DNA from: an uncultured Collinsella sp.
GTDB lineage: Bacteria; Actinomycetota; Coriobacteriia; Coriobacteriales; Coriobacteriaceae
Direction: 5' to 3'
Assembly (NCBI GenBank): GCA_900545075.1
Contig: UQXT01000005.1
Span: 1-40,380, forward strand
Length of the DNA stretch: 40,380 nucleotides
In this document: in pieces, positions 32,765 to 40,036 of the stretch
Position numbering within the stretch: the stretch's first letter is position 1
How the letters are laid out: the number at the start of each line of letters is the position of its first letter
Translations under genes and position numbers: made by a program
Notes under the pieces: model-generated
The model's input: only the letters and a program-made list of their open reading frames with translations
Database searches by the model: none
What the model was told of the DNA's origin: nothing

Positions 32765-33966
32765 CGCTCAAGCTGAGCCAGCAGCTCCTCGACGACCTCG
32801 ACGGCATCGCCGACAACCTTGTACTGGGCAGTACCAAAAATGGGGGCATCCGGGTCCTCGTTGATGGCGATAATGCACTCAGCCCCACCGATGCCGGCAA
32901 GATGCTGGATGGCGCCCGAAACACCGATACTCACGAGAAGCTTGGGCGAAACCGATACGCCCGTCTGGCCAATCTGATGGCGATACTCCAACCAGCCGGC
33001 CTCCACGACAGGTCGCGTGCAGCCAAGCTCGGCTCCCAGAGCCTCGGCGAGCCTTCGCATCAGCGGCAGATTTTTCTTGGAACCAATGCCGCGACCCACC
33101 ACAACCAGACGCTCGGCATCGGCAATTGAGGCCTGTTGTCCCCACTCCTCGGCGGGAATCGAGATCTCGACACGAGCCTTAGCATCATCCGCAAGCGATA
33201 TCTGGGTGATCGTGCCGGAGCGGTCGTAGTCAAAGTCGGGCGCCTTAAAGATGCCGGGACGAACCGTTGCCATCTGGGGACGATGATTGGGGCAGATAAT
33301 GGTGGCCATCAAGTTGCCGCCAAACGCCGGGCGCGTCTGCTGCAGCAAGCCCGTCTCCGCATCCATCGAAAGCACGGTGCAGTCGGCCGTGAGGCCCGTC
33401 TGCAGGCGCACGGCAACGCCAGGCGCCAGCTCGCGACCAAAGGCGGTCGCGCCGTACAGAATGGCCTCGGGCCTGTGCTCGGCCACCAAATCGCAAATCA
33501 AGCGGGCATAGACCTCCGCATCGTTTTGGCGCAGTCGCTCGTCGCGGCAAACCGCGACCTCGTCGGCGCCGGCGCAGACCAGATGCTCCAGGTCCTCAAG
33601 CGGGCCCTCGGGGCCCATGCCGACCAATGCCACCAGACGGCAACCGCGGGCATCGGCAAGCTCGCGCCCCTTACCCATGAGCTCGTAGGCCACCGGGGCC
33701 ACGACATCGCGCTCGTCGGTCTGCACGAAGACCCATATGTCTCGATACGCATCGAGGTCAACCGCGCCGGCGGCCTCGTCGCGCTCGATCGAAATGGCAT
33801 TGACGGGGCAAGCGTCGACGCACCCGCCGCACAAGATACAGCCGTCGGTCACATGGGCGCAGCGGTTGGGGCGCTCGCCCTCCACCACAATGCCACCCGA
33901 GGCACAGGCGCGAACGCAGCGGCCACAGCCAACACATGCCTCGCTATCGATTATCAGTCCGCTCAT
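32761..33966 (-). CDS. etfA: Electron transfer flavoprotein alpha with ferredoxin domain
   Basis: The 401-residue protein is an Etf alpha subunit with an added N-terminal 2[4Fe-4S] ferredoxin domain. The first motif is Cys11-14-17-21 (CVGCGRCVRAC), the second Cys43-46-49-53 (CILCGGCVDACP). The Etf body follows from about 75, and the C-terminal FAD site is clear (VVGRGIGSKKNL, then GQTGVSVSPKLLVSIGVSGAIQHLAG and INEDPDAPIF). Alpha subunits with such iron-sulfur extensions occur in electron-bifurcating and -confurcating complexes of anaerobes, for example LctC and CarE of Acetobacterium woodii. The ATG abuts the etfB TAG, with GAGGGG upstream. It is the third gene after glcD and etfB. Confidence 0.94.
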   Translation of the reverse strand: MSGLIIDSEACVGCGRCVRACASGGIVVEGERPNRCAHVTDGCILCGGCVDACPVNAISIERDEAAGAVDLDAYRDIWVFVQTDERDVVAPVAYELMGKGRELADARGCRLVALVGMGPEGPLEDLEHLVCAGADEVAVCRDERLRQNDAEVYARLICDLVAEHRPEAILYGATAFGRELAPGVAVRLQTGLTADCTVLSMDAETGLLQQTRPAFGGNLMATIICPNHRPQMATVRPGIFKAPDFDYDRSGTITQISLADDAKARVEISIPAEEWGQQASIADAERLVVVGRGIGSKKNLPLMRRLAEALGAELGCTRPVVEAGWLEYRHQIGQTGVSVSPKLLVSIGVSGAIQHLAGIGGAECIIAINEDPDAPIFGTAQYKVVGDAVEVVEELLAQLER

Positions 33967-34782
33967 CTATGCCATCCCCTCGATAATCTTGGCAAGCTTT
34001 GCCGCCTGCTCGACCGGCGTGCCCTCGATGGCCTCGCACGTTTGATCGCGGTCGGGCACAAACGAGCGCACGACCTGCGTCGGCGATCCGGTAAGGCCGC
34101 AACGCGAGGGGTCGGCGTTCACATCGGCAGCACAGACCACCCGCACATCCGCATCTTCGGCCGCGCGAATGCCGGCGATGCTCGGCATGCGCAGCTGGCC
34201 AATCTCCTTGGCGGTCGTCATCGCGCACGGCATCTCCAGATAGACCGTCTCCTCGCCGGCGTCACAGCCGTGGACAAGCGCCAGCGAGCCGCACGTCGTA
34301 AAGCCCGCGCTCTGCACGCAGCTCACATCGGTTACGCAGGGAATCTCGAAGGCGCCGGCCAGCTCGGGGCCAATCTGGGCAGTATCGCCATCCACCGCCA
34401 TCTTGCCGCAGATGAGCAGGTCGAAGTCCTCATCGAGCGCCTCGATGCCGCATTTGAGAGCATAGGTGGTCGCCAACGTGTCCGCGCCCGCAAAAGCACG
34501 GTCGGTCAGCAGCAGCGCGTCGTCGGCACCGCGGGCGATGCAGTCGCGCAGCAGCGATTCTGTCGCGGGGATGCCCATCGACACCACCGTCACACGCACG
34601 TCCATGCCAAAGCCGATATAGTCGTCCTTCAGCGCTAGCGCACATTCGAGGGCACTTGCATCGAAGGGATTAATGACCGCCTGTCTGCCATCACGCACGA
34701 TAGTATTGGTCTTGGGGTCCATCTTGACCTCGGTGCTTCCGGGCACCGCCTTGACGCACACCACCATATGGAAATCACTCAT
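33967..34782 (-). CDS. etfB: Electron transfer flavoprotein beta subunit
   Basis: The 271-residue product is Etf beta, which in bifurcating complexes carries the FAD that splits or joins electron pairs and binds NAD. Visible family features are VVCVKAVPGSTEVKMD, INPFDASALECALALKD, the ALLLTDRAFAGADTLATTYAL and CGKMAVDGDTAQIGPELA segments. The ATG at 34782 is nine bases from GGGGG and two bases after the glcD stop; a GTG two codons earlier would overlap that stop and sit too near the ribosome binding site. Confidence 0.94.
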   Translation of the reverse strand: MSDFHMVVCVKAVPGSTEVKMDPKTNTIVRDGRQAVINPFDASALECALALKDDYIGFGMDVRVTVVSMGIPATESLLRDCIARGADDALLLTDRAFAGADTLATTYALKCGIEALDEDFDLLICGKMAVDGDTAQIGPELAGAFEIPCVTDVSCVQSAGFTTCGSLALVHGCDAGEETVYLEMPCAMTTAKEIGQLRMPSIAGIRAAEDADVRVVCAADVNADPSRCGLTGSPTQVVRSFVPDRDQTCEAIEGTPVEQAAKLAKIIEGMA

Positions 34783-34784
34783 CT

Positions 34785-36386
34785 TCACGCGCCCCCTTTC
34801 TGGACGAGTTCATCCAAGAGCTTCTCCGAAAATAGGTTGCCGCGGCCGAGCTGCCCGGCAGGGTCGAGCTGCAGCTTGAGTCGAGCCGATTCGACCATGG
34901 CCTCGTGGCCGTACATCGTCTCCAAAAAGCCTGCTTTGATCTTGCCGACGCCGTGCTCGGCAGAGACGGCGCCGCCCATAGCCGTTACCTCCGCAGCCCA
35001 CTGGGCAAACAGCTCGCCACCGCGACGGTAGTCTTGCACATCGCGCGGCAGGATATTCACATGCAGATGGTTGTTGCCGATATGTCCCCAGGCGGCAGAC
35101 TCAAGCCCGCTTTCGGCCAACGTGCGGCGATAGAGGGCAACGACATCGGCCAGGCGCGTGTTGGGCACCGACATATCCGACCCCAGCTTGGTAATGGTGG
35201 GGTCGGTGCGGCGACGCTCGTCGATGAGCATGTTGACACTCTCGGGGACGGCGTGGCGGAAGAACCGCTGGCATTCGCGATCGACCTCGGTGCGCGCAAC
35301 CCAAGTCGCGTCGTCGCGGCCGCCCGCAAGCTCCAAAACCCATCCCAAGTGGTACAGCTCCTCGGTCGCCTGCGCCTCGTCGTCGCAGTCGAGCTCCACA
35401 TAGACACAGACCTTTGCCTCATCGTCGAGTGCCGGCAGCGAGGCAAACGCGGTCGACTGCTCACGCTGGCGACGCAGGATATCCAGGGCGCCAGCATCGA
35501 AATACTCAATAGCGGCGGCATGGGACAGCACGGGGCGCACGGAATCGGTAAAGAACACCGCCTTGTCTTCGCTATCGAAAAAGCAGCTCACACCCCAAAC
35601 GACCGCAGGTGCCGCTTGCAGGGCGATCTCGAGCTCGGTTATGACGCCGATTGTGCCACACGCGCCGATAAACAGATCGATGGCATCCATATCTTCAGCA
35701 ACGAAATAGCCCGAAGCATTTTTGGTCTTGGGCATGGTGTAGTCGGGAAGATCGAGCTCGAGTGCACGGCCTGCTGCCGTCACGAGCGACAGGTGGCGGC
35801 CCTGGGCAAAAGCCTCGCCACGGTGAAGCTCGAGCAGGTCGCCATCGGTCAGCACGACATGAAGGCCCGTGACGTGAGGGCGCATGGGACCGTAAGCGTA
35901 GCTGCGGGCGCCGGAGGCGTTGCATGCCGCCATGCCGCCCAGACAGGCAGATGCCTCGGTGGGATCGGTGGGAAAGAACTGCTCGGGAGCCTCTTGGAAC
36001 TCCTCGTAGGCCTCAAGCGATGCCTGGTCCCAACCAGCAGTCGGCAGCACCTTCTTGCTCAGCTGCTTACGCAGCTCCGAGAGCACAACGCCCGGCTCCA
36101 CGCGCAGCAGAAATTGGCTTTGTTCATCGCGGCGAAGGCCCAAGTAGCGATTCATACGGGAAGTATTGAGGATATGCCCACCGTGGGGCACGGCACCGGC
36201 GGCAAGGCCGGTTCGGGCGCCCTGAACCGTTACCGGGACACGCTCGGCATGGAGCGTTTCCAAAATGGCACGGACCTCGTCTTCCGTTGTCGGAAACGAG
36301 ATGCTCGATGCTTCGCCCGATGCGCGAGATTCATCGCGGCCATACTCTTCGAACTCGTCGGTGAAGGGTTTGATGGTTGCAGACAC
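34785..36386 (-). CDS. FAD-linked oxidase, GlcD/lactate dehydrogenase type
   Basis: The 533-residue flavoenzyme belongs to the vanillyl-alcohol-oxidase-type family with GlcD and LctD. The FAD-binding part has VPVTVQGARTGLAAGAVP at about 50-67 and GGMAACNASGARSYAYG; the C-terminal part has WGHIGNNHLHVNIL and AEHGVGKIKAGFL, the usual cap and active-site histidines. It should oxidise a 2-hydroxyacid such as lactate or glycolate. Cotranscription with etfB and etfA points to electron transfer through Etf, as in the LctBCD complex, where NAD reduction by lactate is driven by ferredoxin. The start is a GTG at 36386 with AAAGGGGGAG upstream. No lactate permease is near, so the substrate is open. Confidence 0.9.
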   Translation of the reverse strand: MSATIKPFTDEFEEYGRDESRASGEASSISFPTTEDEVRAILETLHAERVPVTVQGARTGLAAGAVPHGGHILNTSRMNRYLGLRRDEQSQFLLRVEPGVVLSELRKQLSKKVLPTAGWDQASLEAYEEFQEAPEQFFPTDPTEASACLGGMAACNASGARSYAYGPMRPHVTGLHVVLTDGDLLELHRGEAFAQGRHLSLVTAAGRALELDLPDYTMPKTKNASGYFVAEDMDAIDLFIGACGTIGVITELEIALQAAPAVVWGVSCFFDSEDKAVFFTDSVRPVLSHAAAIEYFDAGALDILRRQREQSTAFASLPALDDEAKVCVYVELDCDDEAQATEELYHLGWVLELAGGRDDATWVARTEVDRECQRFFRHAVPESVNMLIDERRRTDPTITKLGSDMSVPNTRLADVVALYRRTLAESGLESAAWGHIGNNHLHVNILPRDVQDYRRGGELFAQWAAEVTAMGGAVSAEHGVGKIKAGFLETMYGHEAMVESARLKLQLDPAGQLGRGNLFSEKLLDELVQKGGA

Positions 36387-36467
36387 GCGAACTCCCCCTT
36401 TAGCTAACTACAGTGTTTGCAGGGAGATGTTACCGCATCGTTTCGTCGACGTGTTCGAAACCGTCTC

Positions 36468-36496
36468 CATAATTGGCGTTTTTTACGTTCGTGCAA
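36468..36496 (-). promoter_or_regulatory. Candidate glcD-etfB-etfA promoter
   Basis: TTGCAC and ATTATG on the minus strand are 17 bases apart, about 80 bp before the GTG start. Confidence 0.4.
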
Positions 36497-36587
36497 TTCG
36501 GCGAACGGCAAGGCTTCCTCGGCAGACGATGCTTTTGACACATATCGCCCCGCCATCGCCGACCGCTCGATTGTCGCTCGAAAAAAG

Positions 36588-36615
36588 TTGAAATATTTTT
36601 TGCCACCTTTTACCT
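36588..36615 (+). promoter_or_regulatory. Candidate promoter of the exported-protein cluster
   Basis: TTGAAA at 36588-36593 followed after 16-17 bases by TTACCT/TACCTG. The surrounding AAAAGTTGAAATA...GCCAC resembles the liv promoter region. Confidence 0.35.
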
Positions 36616-36732
36616 GCGGAGATGTCAATCCGTCAAGCATTTGGTCAGAAATTGGTCAAGTAGCGGCTGATACGGTCGGCCTCGACAGCCAAAACCGATA
36701 GAAGTTTTGGCCCCAGAAGCAGGGAGGTTCCC

Positions 36733-37029
36733 ATGGCATATTACTGGCCCCAGTACGGCGTCGCCATCGAGGTCGACGACGATCCCTATCTCCTGCCTTT
36801 CGACGAAGAGGCGTTCCCCGATACGGCGGTCTACCACGTCACCACCGATGTTATCTGCGACCCCGAGTCGTTCTCGGCGCTCGCCCACCACATCGCGCGT
36901 ATCCACGACATCGAGCTCCCTCACGACTTCGACGAGCTCATCTACTCGCGCCGCCTGATGCTTCACATGCTCTTTGGAGCGGACCCGTCCACGTTCGCAC
37001 GTGTCTATACCACCAAGGACGCCGCATGA
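36733..37029 (+). CDS. Unrecognised 98-residue acidic protein
   Basis: I do not recognise this protein. It is 98 residues, acidic in its first half (EVDDDPYLLPFDEEAFPD), without signal peptide or membrane segment, so probably cytoplasmic. The coding case is good: GGGAGG lies six bases before the ATG, codon use matches the neighbours, and the stop overlaps the start of the next gene (ATGA). Context makes it the first gene of a five-gene run whose other products are all exported or membrane-bound, which suggests a role in their regulation or handling; that is inference. Confidence 0.7.
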   Translation: MAYYWPQYGVAIEVDDDPYLLPFDEEAFPDTAVYHVTTDVICDPESFSALAHHIARIHDIELPHDFDELIYSRRLMLHMLFGADPSTFARVYTTKDAA

Positions 37030-37535
37030 GTGCGAAGAAGCCGCCCCGCCTCGCAGGACTGGGGCGTCGCAAGAAACTCGTCGTTGTCTGCCTGGCTATC
37101 GTCTGCGCCCTCATCGCCGTAGGGCTATACGCCTGGCAGTCGCAGCCCGTGCCCGAAGCGGGCGCCTCAGTCACGACGGCAGAGGGTAAATCGCGACAAG
37201 AAATCCAAGATGAGCTCGACGCCATCGTCCGCGACAACATGATGACGATTTCGGTCGCGCCGGTCGCTCAGCTGCAGGAGGACGGCAAGCTGCGCGTCAA
37301 CGTGCAAAACGTCCAAGACAATAAATTTCCCCAGCGATTCCGCGTCATCCAAAACGACGAGACCATGTACGAATCCGGTGTGGTCGAGACCGGCAAGACA
37401 ATCGAGACGTGCCCCGCCGGCGACATCAAAGAAGGCGAGGCGTACATCGAGATCCAGGCACTCGACGCCAAGACCTACGACGCCCATGGCAATCCCACGC
37501 GCATCAAGGTGCGGGTTGCGCAGGCAGAAGACTAA
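37026..37535 (+). CDS. Membrane-anchored extracellular protein, unrecognised
   Basis: The 169-residue product starts with a basic stretch (SAKKPPRLAGLGRRKK) and a single hydrophobic helix (about 18-37, VVVCLAIVCALIAVGLYAW), then a short helical part (RQEIQDELDAIV) and a compact domain from about 70 rich in beta-strand pattern (KLRVNVQNVQDNKFPQRFRV, ETMYESGVVETGKTIETC). This is the layout of a bitopic protein with a small extracellular immunoglobulin-like domain. I know no function. It overlaps the previous gene by four bases and is 88 bp before the next. Confidence 0.75.
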   Translation: MSAKKPPRLAGLGRRKKLVVVCLAIVCALIAVGLYAWQSQPVPEAGASVTTAEGKSRQEIQDELDAIVRDNMMTISVAPVAQLQEDGKLRVNVQNVQDNKFPQRFRVIQNDETMYESGVVETGKTIETCPAGDIKEGEAYIEIQALDAKTYDAHGNPTRIKVRVAQAED

Positions 37536-37623
37536 ACCTGCCGCCTGTTGCGAAAATTCGCACCCGCGCCGCTTTCGTCTAACCATCACGGAAACGGTCC
37601 GTGACGAATAGAAAGGAACGATT

Positions 37624-38223
37624 ATGGACATCACCAGGAACTTGAGCGGGACCAGGGCGCTCGTCGTGGGCGCAGGGCTGGCGCTCGCACTCGCAATGGG
37701 CGCCGCGCCGACCACCGCTCTGGCGGAGGGACGTGTTGGAACCACCGACGTGACCATCAGAACCGAAATCGACAACATCGCGTTTAAGACTCCGACCGTC
37801 ATCCCATTTGTCGCCAAGGCCGATGGCACGCTTCAGGGCCCTTCCGAGAATACAACCACCATCGACAATCTTTCGGCCTATGGCATCCACGTTACCAACA
37901 TGAAAATCGGCGCCAAGAACTCCTGGAGCATCGTCGCCGACGCCAAGACGGGAACCGCCCAGAACTCCATCGATTTTAAGGTCGGCCCCGACAAGGCACT
38001 CCAAGACGCTCATGCCGCGACGCAGGAAGCGGGCCTCGACCTTTCCAAAAATGCATCCTTCGACATGGGCTACCAGGGCATCGCCGATGGTACGGACAAG
38101 ATTAAGCTTAAGACGAGCGGCACTGTCGCTCGCGTCACGCGAGACATCTTCCATGTGACCGGCACGGGCGACCAGGTCGCAACCATTACGTGGACGGTCG
38201 AGCCCGGTGCGCACACGGCCTAA
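37624..38223 (+). CDS. Secreted protein, unrecognised
   Basis: The 199-residue product has a clear signal peptide: a short polar start, a hydrophobic core (ALVVGAGLALALAMGAA) and cleavage near ALA-EG at about 35. The mature part is threonine- and asparagine-rich and strand-like, with FKTPTVIPFVAKADGTLQGPS followed by TIDNLSAYGIHVTNM. It has no cysteine and no sorting motif, so it may be free or held by a partner. AAAGGAA precedes the ATG. The next gene starts inside its last codons. A weaker version of the same core, PKTFEVVFLPSGEVVAPT then QIDNLTV, appears in the 470-residue protein downstream. Confidence 0.78.
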   Translation: MDITRNLSGTRALVVGAGLALALAMGAAPTTALAEGRVGTTDVTIRTEIDNIAFKTPTVIPFVAKADGTLQGPSENTTTIDNLSAYGIHVTNMKIGAKNSWSIVADAKTGTAQNSIDFKVGPDKALQDAHAATQEAGLDLSKNASFDMGYQGIADGTDKIKLKTSGTVARVTRDIFHVTGTGDQVATITWTVEPGAHTA

Positions 38224-38464
38224 GGCGATGGTCCTTGCCGTCATCATCGGCGTTGTAACGTTTGCCCCGATCGCCGCCTTTGCCCAACAAGAGCAGGCGC
38301 AAGCTGCCACACAGGTGACTGTCGATCTATCGGAGCTCGAACGCAGCGGCCAACATGAACCCCTAGCGCAAACGGGCGACACGCGACAGCTCCTGGCAGC
38401 AGGAATCGCCGCGGCAGGTGCAAGCGCCATCGGCCTTGGCCTGCACATCAAACGCAGCCAGTAG
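38207..38464 (+). CDS. Small LAQTG cell-wall-anchored protein
   Basis: The 85-residue protein has a signal peptide (RTRPK, hydrophobic core, cleavage near AFA-QQ at about 26) and a C-terminal sorting signal: LAQTG at about 53-57, a hydrophobic stretch (LLAAGIAAAGASAIGLGL) and a basic tail (HIKRSQ). LPXTG-like signals are cut by sortase and linked to peptidoglycan or to a pilus; the second residue here is Ala instead of Pro, a variant seen in some Gram-positive lineages. Only about 27 residues would remain exposed, so it may be an anchor for its neighbours. I chose the GTG at 38207, overlapping the previous gene by 17 bases, because it supplies the basic signal-peptide start; ATG at 38228 is the alternative. 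Confidence 0.75.
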   Translation: MRTRPKAMVLAVIIGVVTFAPIAAFAQQEQAQAATQVTVDLSELERSGQHEPLAQTGDTRQLLAAGIAAAGASAIGLGLHIKRSQ

Positions 38465-38505
38465 CCACACAAATCGAGACCGTCCAGAACAGGTAAGGAG
38501 AGCCC

Positions 38506-39918
38506 ATGGCATCAAAGAACCTTTTGCCCGTTGCCGCGCTCTGCAGCGCGCTTGTCACCGGCATGCCCGTCGCCGCTCTAGCGACACCCGCCGTAGACGT
38601 CCCCTTACCTGCCATCAACTGTCTCGTCACAAACCAGATGAGCACCATCGCGCGCCAACGCCTCTCGCTTGCGCAGGCAAGCATTTCGACCTCGGGGTGC
38701 CTCCGTCGCCGCTCAAACAGCTCGATAGTCGTGGATACCGAGCGCTCGCGCACAACGGACGGTCCTCTAACGGGATGCGCCATCTGCACATGGCGTGCGG
38801 CTGCAACTGATGCCGATGGCGATTTCTGCGACGTGGAGCTGCGCTTCGACATCACCCTGTCCGATGACTCGGCGGACGGGGCAACGGTCGCCTTCGACAG
38901 CACATTTTTCGAAGACGGAGGAGGTGTATGCCTGGGCTGCGTCCCCTCGAGCGCCGATGGCACGCAGCCCGCCATCTCATTCACCGCATCGCTGAAAATG
39001 ACCAAGGTGGGCACCGACGCCACAGCGAATGGCGAGATCGCCCTGATGTTCTACGCGAGCGACACAGAAAGCCAGGAGATTCGGGACAAACAGCGGACCG
39101 GATCGCTCAGCCTGACGCGAGGGGCAAATCCCGGTCCTGTCGACATCAGCACCCAGACGCAAGATGTGCATCACGTCCTTGTCGATCCGGCACTCCTCGA
39201 GATGGAATGGAGCGGAGCGGGAGCGGTCGGACTCGCTCCCTCGACAGCTGACATCGCAACCGACTCCAGCGAGAGCAGCGGTGAAATGGCGCCTGGGGAC
39301 AATGGAACACCAGGCGACATAACACCGCCATCGAGCGGTCCTTCAGCCACTTTCAGCGAGCCAAGCGAAACAACCGCCGCAGTGGGCGGCACGCAAGCTG
39401 GCGAGAACTTGGGGTATCCCATGCCGGAGGACATCGACGAGGGCAATTGTTGCATGATGGTCGCGCTCGACCGCACGGAAACCGTCGACGCCGCGAGCAT
39501 CGAGGTCGTCACCGCCGATAGGCCCGTCCGCAAAGCAGCCATTATCGCATTCCCTAAAACCTTCGAAGTTGTTTTTCTGCCATCGGGCGAGGTCGTAGCC
39601 CCCACCCTGCTCACCTTGCTTGGGGCAAAGGGCACGGCCAACCAAATCGACAACCTCACGGTCGTCGACCCTGCGACCACCGCAAAACTGCACCTGTATG
39701 CCGTAACCTCGGACGGGGGCAAAACCGAGGAATTCGACGGTGAGAACCTCCTGAATAACCGGATACTCCATAGAATGGAAGACGTCTCGTATCAAATTGA
39801 GCTCGAGGGATTTGACCGAACTCGAGATGCCGATATCATCGCCGCGGCTATTGAATCCCCGCAGCGACTCATGACGCTGCGCTTCGATTACAGCCCCTAT
39901 GTCGTGATGGGAGGCTGA
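38506..39918 (+). CDS. Large secreted protein with Ser/Thr/Pro linker
   Basis: The 470-residue product starts with a signal peptide (NLLPVAALCSALVTGMPVAALA, cleaved near 26). The first part (about 27-150) has several cysteines (Cys39, 65, 91, 94, 108, 142, 145) that could form disulfides. A middle domain reaches about 240, a linker rich in Ser, Thr, Pro, Gly and Glu spans about 245-300, and a C-terminal domain contains IAFPKTFEVVFLPSGEVVAPT and QIDNLTV, similar to the 199-residue neighbour. There is no sorting signal or transmembrane end. GGTAAGGAGAG precedes the ATG. Codon use at 38630-38800 is weaker than elsewhere, so a compensated frameshift there cannot be excluded. Confidence 0.72.
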   Translation: MASKNLLPVAALCSALVTGMPVAALATPAVDVPLPAINCLVTNQMSTIARQRLSLAQASISTSGCLRRRSNSSIVVDTERSRTTDGPLTGCAICTWRAAATDADGDFCDVELRFDITLSDDSADGATVAFDSTFFEDGGGVCLGCVPSSADGTQPAISFTASLKMTKVGTDATANGEIALMFYASDTESQEIRDKQRTGSLSLTRGANPGPVDISTQTQDVHHVLVDPALLEMEWSGAGAVGLAPSTADIATDSSESSGEMAPGDNGTPGDITPPSSGPSATFSEPSETTAAVGGTQAGENLGYPMPEDIDEGNCCMMVALDRTETVDAASIEVVTADRPVRKAAIIAFPKTFEVVFLPSGEVVAPTLLTLLGAKGTANQIDNLTVVDPATTAKLHLYAVTSDGGKTEEFDGENLLNNRILHRMEDVSYQIELEGFDRTRDADIIAAAIESPQRLMTLRFDYSPYVVMGG

Positions 39919-40036
39919 GGCTTGGGCACCAAATGCCGTCATTACTACCACTTATATAACGTATAGGATGAGTCATGACGCACCATGCGGCCCGTTCTGC
40001 TACGATTGCCAGGTTGGCATCAATATGGGAGGGTTC
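39919..40036 (+). promoter_or_regulatory. Upstream region of the DUF554 gene
   Basis: An extended -10 (TG, C, TACGAT) lies at 39998-40006, about 30 bases before the start at 40037; a TATATAACGTATAGG block at about 39954-39967 is another candidate. There is no clear terminator for the cluster on its left. Confidence 0.35.

Larger units (their letters stand above)
36387..36732. other. Divergent control region, glcD-etf and surface cluster
   Basis: The 346-bp interval separates two divergent units. It includes the two promoter candidates listed separately, a GTTTCG/CGAAAC inverted repeat near 36440-36461, and an A/T-rich block at 36580-36611. A 78-codon minus-strand frame (36404-36640) lacks a ribosome binding site and is not called. 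Confidence 0.5.

Noticed and set aside
36404..36640. A 78-codon minus-strand frame upstream of the FAD oxidase
   Set aside because: No ribosome binding site, and it covers the likely promoter region; kept as intergenic.
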